A stretch of 64,000 bases of DNA from assembly GCA_017455905.1 (NCBI GenBank), contig JAFTLQ010000006.1, positions 1 through 64,000 of the forward strand, written 5' to 3'. Positions 1-8,121 of the stretch are shown here, one piece after another. A program made the position numbers and the translations under genes. Every line of letters begins with the position of its first letter. Position 1 is the stretch's first letter. The notes under the pieces were generated by a model, which saw only the letters and a program-made list of their open reading frames with translations, had not been told where the DNA came from and did not search any database. Source of the DNA: Clostridia bacterium (lineage in GTDB: Bacteria; Bacillota; Clostridia; Oscillospirales; CAG-272).

Positions 1-34
1 AGCGTTCTTCTATGGTAAAATGGGTATAGCTCAT
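1..34 (-). CDS. IS30 family transposase, N-terminal fragment (runs off window)
   Basis: Reading leftwards from ATG at 34 gives MSYTHFTIEER, the characteristic first residues of IS30-family transposases (the start of the N-terminal helix-turn-helix). An AGGAGA ribosome site sits just upstream at about 41-47. Only 11 codons are in the window, so whether the gene is intact is unknown. Confidence 0.7.
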   Translation of the reverse strand, partial: MSYTHFTIEER

Positions 35-125
35 ATTGAATCTCCTTTTGTTATTTGTTGTGTGGTAACTTCATTATAACACAGGATTCAATATGAGTGT
101 TCTTTTTCTAAAAGTGTTGCACTTA
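1..125 (-). mobile_element. IS30-family insertion sequence, 5' end only
   Basis: The left edge of the window holds the transposase start and upstream end of an IS30-type element; the rest lies outside. Beyond the start codon (35-120) is an AT-rich stretch, and the GTGTTGCACTT-containing segment near 113-143 is the probable terminal inverted repeat, although the other end is not visible to confirm it. The outer boundary is approximate. Confidence 0.6.
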
Positions 126-147
126 ATAGTATAATTCACCCGTGGCC

Positions 148-182
148 AAAAAAAGCACCCCTCGATTGAGGGGTGCTTTTTT
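148..182. terminator. Bidirectional Rho-independent terminator after tRNA-Gln
   Basis: AAAAGCACCCCTC and GAGGGGTGCTTTT form a 13-bp stem with a short loop and A/T runs on both sides. It abuts the 3' end of the leftward tRNA-Gln gene and separates it from the IS element. Confidence 0.9.
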
Positions 183-255
183 GGCAGCGGAACCAGGATT
201 CGAACCCAGACGAACAGAGTCAGAGTCTGCTGTGCTACCGTTACACAATTCCGCT
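182..255 (-). tRNA. tRNA-Gln (anticodon CTG)
   Basis: On the minus strand the acceptor arm AGCGGAA pairs with TTCCGCT and an encoded GCCA follows. The D arm is GTGT/GCAC, the anticodon stem is GCAGA/TCTGT, and the loop CTCTGAC gives anticodon CTG (Gln). The T arm contains GGTTCGAATCC. The cloverleaf is complete. Confidence 0.93.
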
Positions 256-272
256 ATTTTTCGAACGGTGCT

Positions 273-301
273 ATTGTAACACAAGAAAGGCGGTTTGTCA
301 A
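273..301 (-). promoter_or_regulatory. Sigma-A promoter of tRNA-Gln
   Basis: On the minus strand TTGACA (301-296), a 17-nt spacer and TACAAT (278-273) lie about 18 nt before the tRNA 5' end, the usual position for a stable-RNA promoter. Confidence 0.85.
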
Positions 302-375
302 GAGGATTTTTGAAAAAATACCGCGAAAATCCAAAAAACGCATGGGAGGGTGTGACGGGCGCCGTCCCATCGACG

Positions 376-1830
376 TCACGAGGGGTGACGGCGATGGGGG
401 CTTGCTTGGCCGTTTGGATCGTCTTCGGCGTAAAAATCGTTTTTGCGCGTACGGAAAAGCAGGCGCTTCATGGCCTTGCCGTTCCACGGAAGAAGCGGGT
501 ACAGGTAATAGTGGCGGCCGTCGACGGTCTTGTTGCTCACGACGAAAAAGAAGAACAGGAAGATGCCGAGGACAAAGCCGGCGATGCCGAGGGTGGCGGT
601 CAGGGCGAGGATCATCATGCGCATGAATTTAAAGGCGTAGCCGAGCTCGTGGTTTTGCTGGGCGAAGTTGGCGATGGCCACGATCGCCATATACAAAATG
701 ACGTCCTCGCAGAACCATCCGACCCCGATGGCGAAGTCGCTGAGGATGAGCGCGCCGACAACCGAGAGGGAGTTGGACAGCATATCGGGGGTATTCATCG
801 AGGCGATCTTGAGTCCGTCGATGGCAAGCTCGGCGAGAAAGAGCTGCAGGATGATGGGGAGCGCGCCCGGATCGTTGGGGATGAGAAAGAGCAGGCCCGG
901 CGGCAGGACGGAGGGGTACATCAGGGCAAGATACCACAGCGGCGTGGAGACGACGGACAGCAGCAGGATCGCTATGCGTACCAGGCGCAGATACGTGCCC
1001 GTCAGCGGCGGAAAATAGTAGTCGTCGGTCTGCTGCAGGTAATCAAACAGCGAGGTCGGTAGGATCATGGCCAGGGGCGAGGTATCGCACAGGATGAGCA
1101 CGGAGCCCTCGACGAGCTGGGCGGCCGCGGCATCGGGACGCTCGGTGGTACGGATCTTGGGGAAGGGATTGAACCAGCCCGAGGGAATGAGCGATTCGGC
1201 TAAGCTCTGCGTGCCGAGGGTGAGCGAGCGCGGACGCAGGGCGCGGACCTTTTTCATGACCGAATCGACGTACGCGGGATCGGCGACACCCTCCATGTAG
1301 CATACGACGAGATCCGTTCCCGACGAGCCGCCGAGATTGTGATGGTGCATGGTCAGACGCACGTCGCGAATACGGCGGCGGAGCAAGGCGGTGTTGACGA
1401 CGAGTGTTTCAACGAAGCCGTCGCGTGCGCCCTGCATGACGCGGTCGCCCTCCGGCTCGCCCACGCCGCGCGAGGGGTAAGCGCGTACGTCAACGGACAG
1501 CGCGACGGCGCCAAAGGTGGAGCATAGAATGCCACACTGCCCCGACAGGATATCCCGCGCGAGTTTTTTCGGATCTGCGGTGATCTCCGCCTCCGCCTGC
1601 GGCAAGCGACGCAACAGCGCCTCGGCCGAGCCGATCTCCTTTTGCGATAGGCAATACTGCAACAGACGCTGCAGCTCCGCATCCTTGATAAAGCCGTCGA
1701 TGAAAAAGAGCGTCAGCTCCTCCTCTCCTACCGAAAGACGCCGCTCCACGATATCAAAGCTGTCCTTGACGCGCAAATAGGTCGCAAACGCGTCGCGGCA
1801 GGCGGTATAATCGCCACAAAACTGATCCAT
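376..1830 (-). CDS. Spore germination protein, GerA family (GerAA/GerKA-type receptor A subunit)
   Basis: This inner-membrane germinant receptor subunit is involved in sensing nutrients and triggering exit from dormancy. The 484-aa protein has a soluble N-terminal half of about 250 residues, then the conserved block with SVLILCDTSP and a membrane domain of several helices, followed by a basic C-tail. ATG at 1830 is chosen over an upstream in-frame ATG at 1893 because AGGAGG precedes it at good spacing. No B (permease) or C (lipoprotein) partner adjoins it, so it is an orphan A subunit here. Its presence implies a spore-forming organism. Confidence 0.9.
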   Translation of the reverse strand: MDQFCGDYTACRDAFATYLRVKDSFDIVERRLSVGEEELTLFFIDGFIKDAELQRLLQYCLSQKEIGSAEALLRRLPQAEAEITADPKKLARDILSGQCGILCSTFGAVALSVDVRAYPSRGVGEPEGDRVMQGARDGFVETLVVNTALLRRRIRDVRLTMHHHNLGGSSGTDLVVCYMEGVADPAYVDSVMKKVRALRPRSLTLGTQSLAESLIPSGWFNPFPKIRTTERPDAAAAQLVEGSVLILCDTSPLAMILPTSLFDYLQQTDDYYFPPLTGTYLRLVRIAILLLSVVSTPLWYLALMYPSVLPPGLLFLIPNDPGALPIILQLFLAELAIDGLKIASMNTPDMLSNSLSVVGALILSDFAIGVGWFCEDVILYMAIVAIANFAQQNHELGYAFKFMRMMILALTATLGIAGFVLGIFLFFFFVVSNKTVDGRHYYLYPLLPWNGKAMKRLLFRTRKNDFYAEDDPNGQASPHRRHPS

Positions 1831-1909
1831 GCGCCCCTCCTTTTTTGGTTTAGTATGGACGGCTTTTTCAAAAGTATGCACGATGAGCGTCATACGCTCT
1901 TATGAAAGG

Positions 1910-1947
1910 AAAAACGACCGCTTTCTGTCAAAAAACGGTCGTTTTTG
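1910..1947. terminator. Rho-independent terminator, downstream of the methyltransferase operon
   Basis: AAAAACGACCG and CGGTCGTTTTT form an 11-bp stem around a T/A-rich loop. Placed between two leftward genes, it would end the GDPD-methyltransferase transcript before the germination gene. Confidence 0.85.
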
Positions 1948-1960
1948 TTTTGTTTAGTTG

Positions 1961-3136
1961 TCACTTTTTGTCGTTTTTCGGACGATACGGCGGTCGGCTT
2001 TGCGCGGGGCGGTCGGCATCGTTGTTCTTAAAGAACTGATACAGATAGCAGGGGATCATGCCGTTATAGAGCTTGCGCACCTTGTCGGCGCGGCGTCCGT
2101 ACAGGCGTTCAAAGCCCTCGTGCGAGGTGAGGACGTAGATCTGCCACGGGGCAAGGGAGCAAAAGTGGACGCCGATGTCGCGATAGAGCCGTTCGATCTG
2201 CTCGGGCGTGCCGAGGCGCTCGCCGTACGGGGGATTGGTCACGACGGTGCCGCGACGGCCGGGGGCACCGATGGTACGGCAGTCCTGCCGCATGACGCGG
2301 ATGTAACGGTTGACGCCGGCGTTTTTGGCGTTTTGAATGGTCAGCGCGACGCAGGCGGGATCGATATCGGAGGCGTAGACGTCGAACGACGTGACGACCT
2401 CTCCCTCGATAGCTTCCTCGCGGGCACGGTCAAAGCGCGCCTTGGTGATCCACGGGAAGGCCTCGGCGGCGAAGGGGCGTCGCTTGCCGGGGGCGATGCG
2501 TCCGACGAGCATGGCGGCCTCGATGGCGATCGTTCCGCTGCCGCACATGGGATCCCAAAAGAGCACGTCCTCGCGCGGACGAGCGGTGGCGGCGACGGCG
2601 GCGGCCAGCGTTTCACGCAAAGGAGCGGCATTGGCCTCGCGGCGGTAGCCGCGCTTATGCAGGGGTGTGCCGGAGGTGTCGATCATGAGCGTTGCTTCGT
2701 CACGGAAGAGGAAAAATTCGATCTGGTATTTGATGCCGTCCTCGGGAAAGACGGACAGGCCGTACACGCGCGACAGGGAGGTGACGACGGCCTTTTTGAT
2801 AATCGACTGGCAGTCGGGGATGGAGGTAAGGGCGGAGCGGATGGAATGGCCCTTGACGGGGAAGGCGTCGCGCTTGCCGATAAAGGCCGACCAGTCCAAC
2901 GCCCGTGTGCCCTCAAAGAGCGCGTCAAAGGTGTCGGCGTGGAAGGAGCCGACCTTGACGTATACGCGCTCGGCGTAGCGAAGAAAGACGTTCGCGAGGG
3001 CGACGCCCTCCTCGTCTGCCGCAAAGGTGACGCGTCCGTCCATGGTGGCGATACGCTCGTAGCCGAGCGCGTCGATCTCCTCGCCAAGCAGATGCTCTAA
3101 GCCAAAGAGGCAGGTGGCAACCAACGTAAGCTTCAT
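1961..3136 (-). CDS. THUMP-domain class I SAM-dependent RNA methyltransferase (RlmL/Trm14-type)
   Basis: This 391-aa protein is predicted to methylate N2 of a guanine in 23S rRNA (RlmL-like) or a tRNA. The N-terminal roughly 160 residues form a THUMP-type RNA-binding region. The C-terminal Rossmann domain contains DPMCGSGTIAIEA (SAM site) and the catalytic TNPPYGERLG, typical of N2-guanine methyltransferases of the UPF0020 family. It starts inside the stop of the upstream GDPD gene (ATGA overlap), so translation is probably coupled. The exact RNA target cannot be read from sequence. Confidence 0.87.
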   Translation of the reverse strand: MKLTLVATCLFGLEHLLGEEIDALGYERIATMDGRVTFAADEEGVALANVFLRYAERVYVKVGSFHADTFDALFEGTRALDWSAFIGKRDAFPVKGHSIRSALTSIPDCQSIIKKAVVTSLSRVYGLSVFPEDGIKYQIEFFLFRDEATLMIDTSGTPLHKRGYRREANAAPLRETLAAAVAATARPREDVLFWDPMCGSGTIAIEAAMLVGRIAPGKRRPFAAEAFPWITKARFDRAREEAIEGEVVTSFDVYASDIDPACVALTIQNAKNAGVNRYIRVMRQDCRTIGAPGRRGTVVTNPPYGERLGTPEQIERLYRDIGVHFCSLAPWQIYVLTSHEGFERLYGRRADKVRKLYNGMIPCYLYQFFKNNDADRPAQSRPPYRPKNDKK

Positions 3137-3957
3137 ACGGTCTCCTTTTCGTCTTTGGGACGGTAGTGCTCAAAGATCACGGCGTCAAAGCCTGCCGCGC
3201 GTGCCGTACGCTCCTCCTCGGGAGAGCGCACCGTCCAGGCGAACAATGACGGACGGTACAGGGCGCACAGCATGCGGAAGGGCAGGAAGTGCACGGCGGT
3301 GTGGCAATAGGCGATGAACTGCGGCCGTGCGATGAAATTCAGAAGAAAGCGCTCCAACAGGCGATAGCGCAGGCCGCGACGATCCTTGTACCAATCGCAC
3401 AGCAGGCCTCGCACGATATGCGGCGCACGGCGGCGCACGCGACCGAGAACGAGGGGGTTAAAGGATTCGATAAGGATGGGGCCCTTGTACGACGAAAGCA
3501 GCGACAGCAGGGGGGTGACGACGTCGCCGTCGGAGGCGCTTTCCTCCTTGATCTCAATGAGAATGGGCGTGCGTCCGTCGACGACCCTCAGCACGTCACA
3601 AAGGCGTGGCACGCCGTCGGCGGTACCGCCGAGGGATACGCGAGACAGCTCCTCGGCCGTCATGTCGCGTACTGCGCGCTCATCCCCCGCCACGCGGGCA
3701 AGGGTGGGATCGTGCAGGACGACGACCTCGCCGTCACGGCTGACACGCACGTCAAGCTCCATGCCGTAGCCCATGTCGGCAGCGCGGCGAAAGGCAGTCA
3801 GGGAATTTTCCGCTACGCCATCCCCGTGCAGGCCGCGATGGGCGAAGGGCACGGACAAAAACGGACGGACCGCACGGCGGCGCATCGAGGGCGCCGTTAA
3901 GAATACGCCGAGCGCGATGAGGGCGACGGCGACATAGGCAAGAATGAGAAAGGGCAT
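3133..3957 (-). CDS. Membrane-anchored glycerophosphodiester phosphodiesterase (GDPD)
   Basis: This enzyme hydrolyses glycerophosphodiesters to glycerol-3-phosphate and an alcohol. The 274-aa protein has one N-terminal membrane helix (residues 2-22) and then the GDPD fold: AHRGLHGDGVAENS, the acidic pair ELDVRVSRDGEVVVLHD, and IEIKEE, which supply the metal and general acid/base residues. The second of two close ATGs (3957) is chosen because an AAAGGA ribosome site sits 7 nt upstream. It forms an ATGA-overlapping pair with the methyltransferase. Confidence 0.88.
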   Translation of the reverse strand: MPFLILAYVAVALIALGVFLTAPSMRRRAVRPFLSVPFAHRGLHGDGVAENSLTAFRRAADMGYGMELDVRVSRDGEVVVLHDPTLARVAGDERAVRDMTAEELSRVSLGGTADGVPRLCDVLRVVDGRTPILIEIKEESASDGDVVTPLLSLLSSYKGPILIESFNPLVLGRVRRRAPHIVRGLLCDWYKDRRGLRYRLLERFLLNFIARPQFIAYCHTAVHFLPFRMLCALYRPSLFAWTVRSPEEERTARAAGFDAVIFEHYRPKDEKETV

Positions 3958-4045
3958 AGACATATCCTTTCGAGCATGAAGAATGGTAAGAGAAGGCGGT
4001 GGTGCATGCATGGCCCTTTGGGCATGCATTGGCTTCGCTCATGTT

Positions 4046-4074
4046 ATTGTAGCACACGGCGTGTGCTTTGTCAA
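4046..4074 (-). promoter_or_regulatory. GDPD operon promoter with a palindrome filling the spacer
   Basis: On the minus strand TTGACA (4074-4069), a 17-nt spacer and TACAAT (4051-4046) form a near-consensus promoter. The spacer is almost entirely the palindrome AGCACACGGCGTGTGCT (4051-4067), a likely repressor operator. No candidate regulator lies alongside. Confidence 0.75.
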
Positions 4075-4081
4075 ATACAAG

Positions 4082-4109
4082 TTGACTTTTTCAAAAAAAT
4101 AAGTATAAT
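4082..4109 (+). promoter_or_regulatory. ribF operon promoter
   Basis: TTGACT, a 16-nt A/T-rich spacer and TATAAT sit 37 nt before the ribF start and run divergently from the GDPD promoter. Confidence 0.8.
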
Positions 4110-4146
4110 AATACAAGAATGAAACGCAGGAAACGGAGGATGGGCT

Positions 4147-5076
4147 ATGGACGTGAGTGAATACCGCGTCGGTGAACGCATAGGGCGGGACAGCGTCGTC
4201 GCGCTCGGCTTTTTTGACGGCGTGCATGTAGCGCATCGCCGCCTGCTGTCGGCAGCTGCCGACATCGCGCACAGAGACGGACGCGAGCTGTGCGTATTTA
4301 CCTTTCCAAGCGAGAGCGAGCATCTCAAGCGCGACGCGCGGCGCATCTATCCGACGTCGGTCAAGCTTTCGCTGTTCGCTTCCTTGGGCGTCGACCGTGT
4401 CGTGCTTGCCGATTTTGACGCGGTGGCCGATATGTCTGCGCAGACCTTCGTCAGCGACGTGCTCGTGCGCGACCTCGGCTGTGCCGTGGCCGCCTGCGGC
4501 TACAATTTCCGCTTTTCCAAGGGTGCCGGCGCCGATGCGCAGGTCTTGCAGATGCTTCTTGCGGCGCAGGGACGCACGTGCCACATCGAGCCGCCCGTCT
4601 GCTTCGAGGGACGCGAGCTGTCAGCGACGGCCATCCGCGCCTATCTTGGTGAGGGAGCGATGGATATGGCCGCGCGTGCCCTCGGCGCGCCGTACCGTAT
4701 GGTGGGCGTCGGTGAGAGGGGGCTTGGCCTCGGCCACCGTCTCGGCACACCGACGGTCAATTTAACGCTGCCACCGAGCTTTTGCCAACCGAAGGGCGGT
4801 GTCTACCGCTGCTTTGCCCGCGTGGAGGGTGTGACGTATCATGCTCTGACCAACTACGGCACCTGCCCCACCTTTGGGGCGCGTCCCGTGCACGCCGAGT
4901 GCTGGATACTGGATTTTGACGGTGACCTGTACGGTAAGGAGGTAACGGTGTACTTTCTCGGATACTTGCGGGAGGAACGCATCTTTTCCTCGGCAGAAGA
5001 ATTGAAAATGCAAATAAATATTGACAAAAATATGACTGTCACGCAAAATCCGTCGCCGAACGGATGGCAGGAGTGA
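4147..5076 (+). CDS. ribF: Bifunctional riboflavin kinase / FAD synthetase
   Basis: It converts riboflavin to FMN and FMN to FAD. The 309-aa length is normal for the family. The N-terminal nucleotidyltransferase domain has GFFDGVHVAH and the late SATAIR block. The C-terminal kinase domain has GHRLGTPTVNL, GVYRCFARV, YGTCPTFG and the catalytic glutamate in HAECWILDF. The start has GGAGG 6-10 nt upstream. It heads an operon with prmA (15-nt gap) and rsmE, so FAD synthesis is linked to translation maintenance. Confidence 0.95.
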   Translation: MDVSEYRVGERIGRDSVVALGFFDGVHVAHRRLLSAAADIAHRDGRELCVFTFPSESEHLKRDARRIYPTSVKLSLFASLGVDRVVLADFDAVADMSAQTFVSDVLVRDLGCAVAACGYNFRFSKGAGADAQVLQMLLAAQGRTCHIEPPVCFEGRELSATAIRAYLGEGAMDMAARALGAPYRMVGVGERGLGLGHRLGTPTVNLTLPPSFCQPKGGVYRCFARVEGVTYHALTNYGTCPTFGARPVHAECWILDFDGDLYGKEVTVYFLGYLREERIFSSAEELKMQINIDKNMTVTQNPSPNGWQE

Positions 5077-5091
5077 CGGCAGGAGGGCGAT

Positions 5092-6009
5092 ATGACAAGA
5101 CAATGGACAAAGCTGACCGCTACGGGACGCGTCGGGGATCTGGAGCAGATCACGGCGGTCATGAGCATGCTGGACAACGGGCTGATGATCGAGGATTACA
5201 GCGACTTTTCCCTGAACGGTATGTACGGCGAGCTGGTGGATGAGAGCATCCTGACGGCCGACGCGGATACCGTGCGTGTGTCGCTCTTCGTGCCCGAGGA
5301 AAAGCATATAGCGGAGTATACGGGCTTTCTGACCGAGCGCTTTACCTCTCTTGGCCTGTCGGTGACGCTGTCGTATGAGGGCATGAACGAGGATGACTGG
5401 GCCGAGTCCTGGAAGCAATATTATAAACCGATCCCTCTCGGCCGTGTGACGGTCGTTCCCGCGTGGGAGGACTACGAGGCGAAGGAGGGCGAGGTCATTG
5501 TACGGATGGATCCCGGTATGGCCTTTGGCACGGGCACGCACGAAACGACGCGTCTGGTGCTTCTTTTGCTGCAGGACGAGCTGAAGGGTGGGGAGCGTGT
5601 GCTGGACGTCGGCACGGGCTCGGGCATTTTGTCCATCTGCGCGTCCAAGCTGGGCGCCGCCTCCTGCCATGCCTACGATATCGACCCCGTGGCCGTCAAG
5701 GTAGCGCGCGACAATGCGCAGGCCGACGGCTGTGATAACATCACCGTCGGCGTATCCGACCTGTTGCGCGACGTCGACCTATCGGGTGGGGCGTTTGATA
5801 TTTGTGTCGCCAATATCGTGGCCGATATCATTCTTCGTATGCTGCCCGATATCCACCGCTATCTGAAGCCGGGGGCACCCCTTATCCTGTCGGGCATCAT
5901 CGAGCCGCGTGCCGACGAGGTGCGCGAGGCGCTGCGTGCGAACGGCTTCCGCATCGACCGTGAGCAGACGGAGAACGACTGGGTCGCCATCCTGGCGCGA
6001 GGTGTCTGA
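5092..6009 (+). CDS. prmA: Ribosomal protein L11 methyltransferase
   Basis: This enzyme trimethylates ribosomal protein L11 using SAM. The 305-aa protein has the N-terminal L11-recognition domain, the linker block DWAESWKQYYKP, the substrate motif MAFGTGTHETT, the SAM site DVGTGSGILSI and the ANIVADII catalytic-region motif. AGGAGG lies upstream of ATG 5092. The stop is one base before the rsmE start, a common Firmicutes pairing. Confidence 0.95.
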   Translation: MTRQWTKLTATGRVGDLEQITAVMSMLDNGLMIEDYSDFSLNGMYGELVDESILTADADTVRVSLFVPEEKHIAEYTGFLTERFTSLGLSVTLSYEGMNEDDWAESWKQYYKPIPLGRVTVVPAWEDYEAKEGEVIVRMDPGMAFGTGTHETTRLVLLLLQDELKGGERVLDVGTGSGILSICASKLGAASCHAYDIDPVAVKVARDNAQADGCDNITVGVSDLLRDVDLSGGAFDICVANIVADIILRMLPDIHRYLKPGAPLILSGIIEPRADEVREALRANGFRIDREQTENDWVAILARGV

Positions 6010-6010
6010 T

Positions 6011-6745
6011 ATGCCGCGCTTTTTCGTACCGAACGAGCAGGTGACGGATACCGAAATCCGCATCCTGGGCGATGACGCCCGTCACATCGCGCGCTCGCTT
6101 CGCATGGCGGTGGGGGACACCTTGACCGTGTGCGACCGTGAGGGCACAGAATACACCTGTCGGCTGACACGCATCCGCGACGAGGAGGTGTGCGCGGCGA
6201 TCGAGGCTGCCGCCACGGGATGCGCCGAGCCGCCCATACATATTACATTATATATGGCCTATCCCAAGGGGGATAAGCTGGAGACCGTGGTGCAGAAGGC
6301 CGTGGAGCTGGGAGCGTCGCGGATCGTCCCCTTCGTATCCTCCCGCTGTATCAAGATCCCCAAGGCGGAGCGCGAGGACGCGCAGCGGGCGCGCCTGACG
6401 CGGATCGCCGAGGAGGCCGCCAAGCAGTGCGGCCGCACCCGTCTGCCGGAGGTGGGACGGACGCTGTCCTTCTCCGAGATGCTCTCGCAGGGAGCCGAGG
6501 CCGAGCTTTCGCTCCTTTGCTACGAGGGAGAGCAGAGCCTGTCTCTCAAGGAAGCGCTGAGCGAGGGCTTACCCGTTCACACTCTGTCGGTTGTCGTCGG
6601 CTCGGAGGGCGGCTTCAGCCCGGAGGAGGCCGCGGCTGCCCGCGAAGCGGGCTTCCGTACGGTACACCTCGGGCGGCGCATTTTGCGCTGCGAAACGGCG
6701 CCGACCTACGTGCTGTCTGCCCTCAGCTACGCGACGGAGCTGTAA
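6011..6745 (+). CDS. rsmE: 16S rRNA (uracil1498-N3)-methyltransferase
   Basis: This SPOUT-class enzyme makes m3U1498 in 16S rRNA. The 244-aa protein starts MPRFFV, has an N-terminal PUA-like domain, and carries the SPOUT trefoil-knot signature: the VGSEGGFSPEE block and LGRRILRCETAP near the C-terminus. ATG 6011 lies one base past the prmA stop, and an upstream in-frame ATG inside prmA is ignored. Confidence 0.94.
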   Translation: MPRFFVPNEQVTDTEIRILGDDARHIARSLRMAVGDTLTVCDREGTEYTCRLTRIRDEEVCAAIEAAATGCAEPPIHITLYMAYPKGDKLETVVQKAVELGASRIVPFVSSRCIKIPKAEREDAQRARLTRIAEEAAKQCGRTRLPEVGRTLSFSEMLSQGAEAELSLLCYEGEQSLSLKEALSEGLPVHTLSVVVGSEGGFSPEEAAAAREAGFRTVHLGRRILRCETAPTYVLSALSYATEL

Positions 6746-6828
6746 CTGAACATCGTGTGAGGTTTCGTTATACTTTACAAAAAAAATCAAAATTTTTGAT
6801 ATATTTTTGAATTTTTTTCAAAAAACTA
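6746..6828. other. AT-rich intergenic stretch
   Basis: A very A/T-rich segment follows rsmE. T and A runs are present but I see no clean hairpin, so termination here is uncertain. Confidence 0.4.
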
Positions 6829-6857
6829 TTGAAAAATGACAAAAAGTGCGATAAAAT
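6829..6857 (+). promoter_or_regulatory. Sigma-A promoter of the PucR-type regulator
   Basis: TTGAAA, a 17-nt spacer and TAAAAT lie about 54 nt before the regulator's ATG, in an A/T-rich region with UP-element-like runs. Confidence 0.8.
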
Positions 6858-6910
6858 ATAGGTCAGGATAACCAAAAGCGTGTCCATGCGTATCACGAAG
6901 GAGAAAAACT

Positions 6911-7993
6911 ATGTCCAATCGCCTGTTTCAAAATGTCGTTCATCAAATGAAGGACGTCATCGGCCGCACCGTCGGCGTCATTGACGAGAATGGGATCGTC
7001 ATCGCTTGCAGCGAGCTGGGAAAGATCGGTGAATCCAGACAGAGAATTCGTGAAGAGATCTCTTATACCTCGGGCGCATTGGTGTTTGAGGGCTTTACGT
7101 ATCGCTTTATCCACGAGGCGGGGAAGAACGGCTGCATCGTCTTCGTTGAGGGCGGCGACGCCCACGCGGACAACATGGCCAAGATTCTGGCGGTGTCCTT
7201 GGGGAACATTAAGGAGCTGTACGACGAAAAGTACGATAAGGTCGCCTTTATAAAAAACATCATCCTGGACAACATATTGCCGAGTGATATATACGTCAAA
7301 TCCAACGAATTCCACTTTGATAACGAGGTGCGTCGCGCGATCATGATCATCAAGTTCCCGACCATGGGTGACCTGTCGGCCTATGAGATGGTCCAGGCGT
7401 ACAGCAACGGTGAGCGCGGCTACGTCATCAACATCAACGAGCAGGACGCGGTGCTGGCCAAGGAGCTGGCAGAGGACGCCGAGGTGGAGGATCTGGAGCG
7501 CGAGGCAAACGAGATCCTCTCTTATATGGAAAAGGAATACATGCTCAAGCCCCTGATCGGCGTATCCTCCATCGTGGATTCGTTGAAGGATCTGGCTCGC
7601 GCGTACAAGGAAGCGCGTGTTTCGCTGGAGGTCGGCAAGGTGTTTGATATCGAGCACCACATCATGTCGTATGAAAATCTCGGCATTGGCCGCCTGATCT
7701 ATCAGCTGCCGACGACGCTGTGTGAGATCTTCCTGCAGGAGGTCTTCAAGAAGGGATCGCTGGAGTCGCTTGACCGCGAAACGCTCATGACTGTGCAGAG
7801 CTTCTTCGAAAACAACCTCAACGTGTCGGAGACCTCGCGCAAGCTGTTCGTACACCGTAACACGCTGGTGTACCGTCTGGAAAAGATCCGTAAGCTGACG
7901 GGCCTTGACCTGCGTGAGTTTGATCACGCCGTCACCTTCAAGGTGGCCCTGATGGTCAAAAAGTATCTGACAAACAAGCAGACGAAATTCTGA
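6911..7993 (+). CDS. PucR/CdaR-type transcriptional regulator
   Basis: This 360-aa protein has three parts. The N-terminal roughly 120 residues resemble the CdaR sugar-diacid sensing domain (GRTVGVIDENGIVIACS). A central GGDEF-like CdaR region follows. The last 60 residues are a PucR-type helix-turn-helix: NNLNVSETSRKLFVHRNTL and YRLEKIRKLTGLD. Related proteins activate diacid, purine or amino-acid genes, but the ligand here is unknown. It is monocistronic, with GAAGGAG as ribosome site. Confidence 0.82.
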   Translation: MSNRLFQNVVHQMKDVIGRTVGVIDENGIVIACSELGKIGESRQRIREEISYTSGALVFEGFTYRFIHEAGKNGCIVFVEGGDAHADNMAKILAVSLGNIKELYDEKYDKVAFIKNIILDNILPSDIYVKSNEFHFDNEVRRAIMIIKFPTMGDLSAYEMVQAYSNGERGYVININEQDAVLAKELAEDAEVEDLEREANEILSYMEKEYMLKPLIGVSSIVDSLKDLARAYKEARVSLEVGKVFDIEHHIMSYENLGIGRLIYQLPTTLCEIFLQEVFKKGSLESLDRETLMTVQSFFENNLNVSETSRKLFVHRNTLVYRLEKIRKLTGLDLREFDHAVTFKVALMVKKYLTNKQTKF

Positions 7994-8059
7994 TACTGCT
8001 CTCTTATATCGACGGGATCCGATAAGACTTTTTCGTAAAGTATATACGGAGCCATCTCG

Positions 8060-8098
8060 GACAGGGTCCTCCCTTTGTAGCGGCGACCCTGTCGATTT
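8060..8098 (+). terminator. Probable terminator after the PucR-type regulator
   Basis: GACAGGGTC (8060-8068) and GACCCTGTC (8085-8093) form a perfect 9-bp stem followed by a short T-containing tail. The weak T-run lowers confidence. Confidence 0.55.
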
Positions 8099-8121
8099 TC
8101 AATTATACCCGAGGAGTCATC

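Noticed and set aside
295-1062. Long plus-strand reading frame antisense to the germination gene
   Set aside because: Low-complexity Gly/Asp/Glu/His composition typical of the reverse frame of a GC-rich gene; the minus-strand GerA motifs are clear.
1958-3100. 380-codon plus-strand frame over the methyltransferase
   Set aside because: Shadow of the minus-strand gene, which has THUMP, SAM and NPPY motifs and an ATGA overlap with its operon partner.
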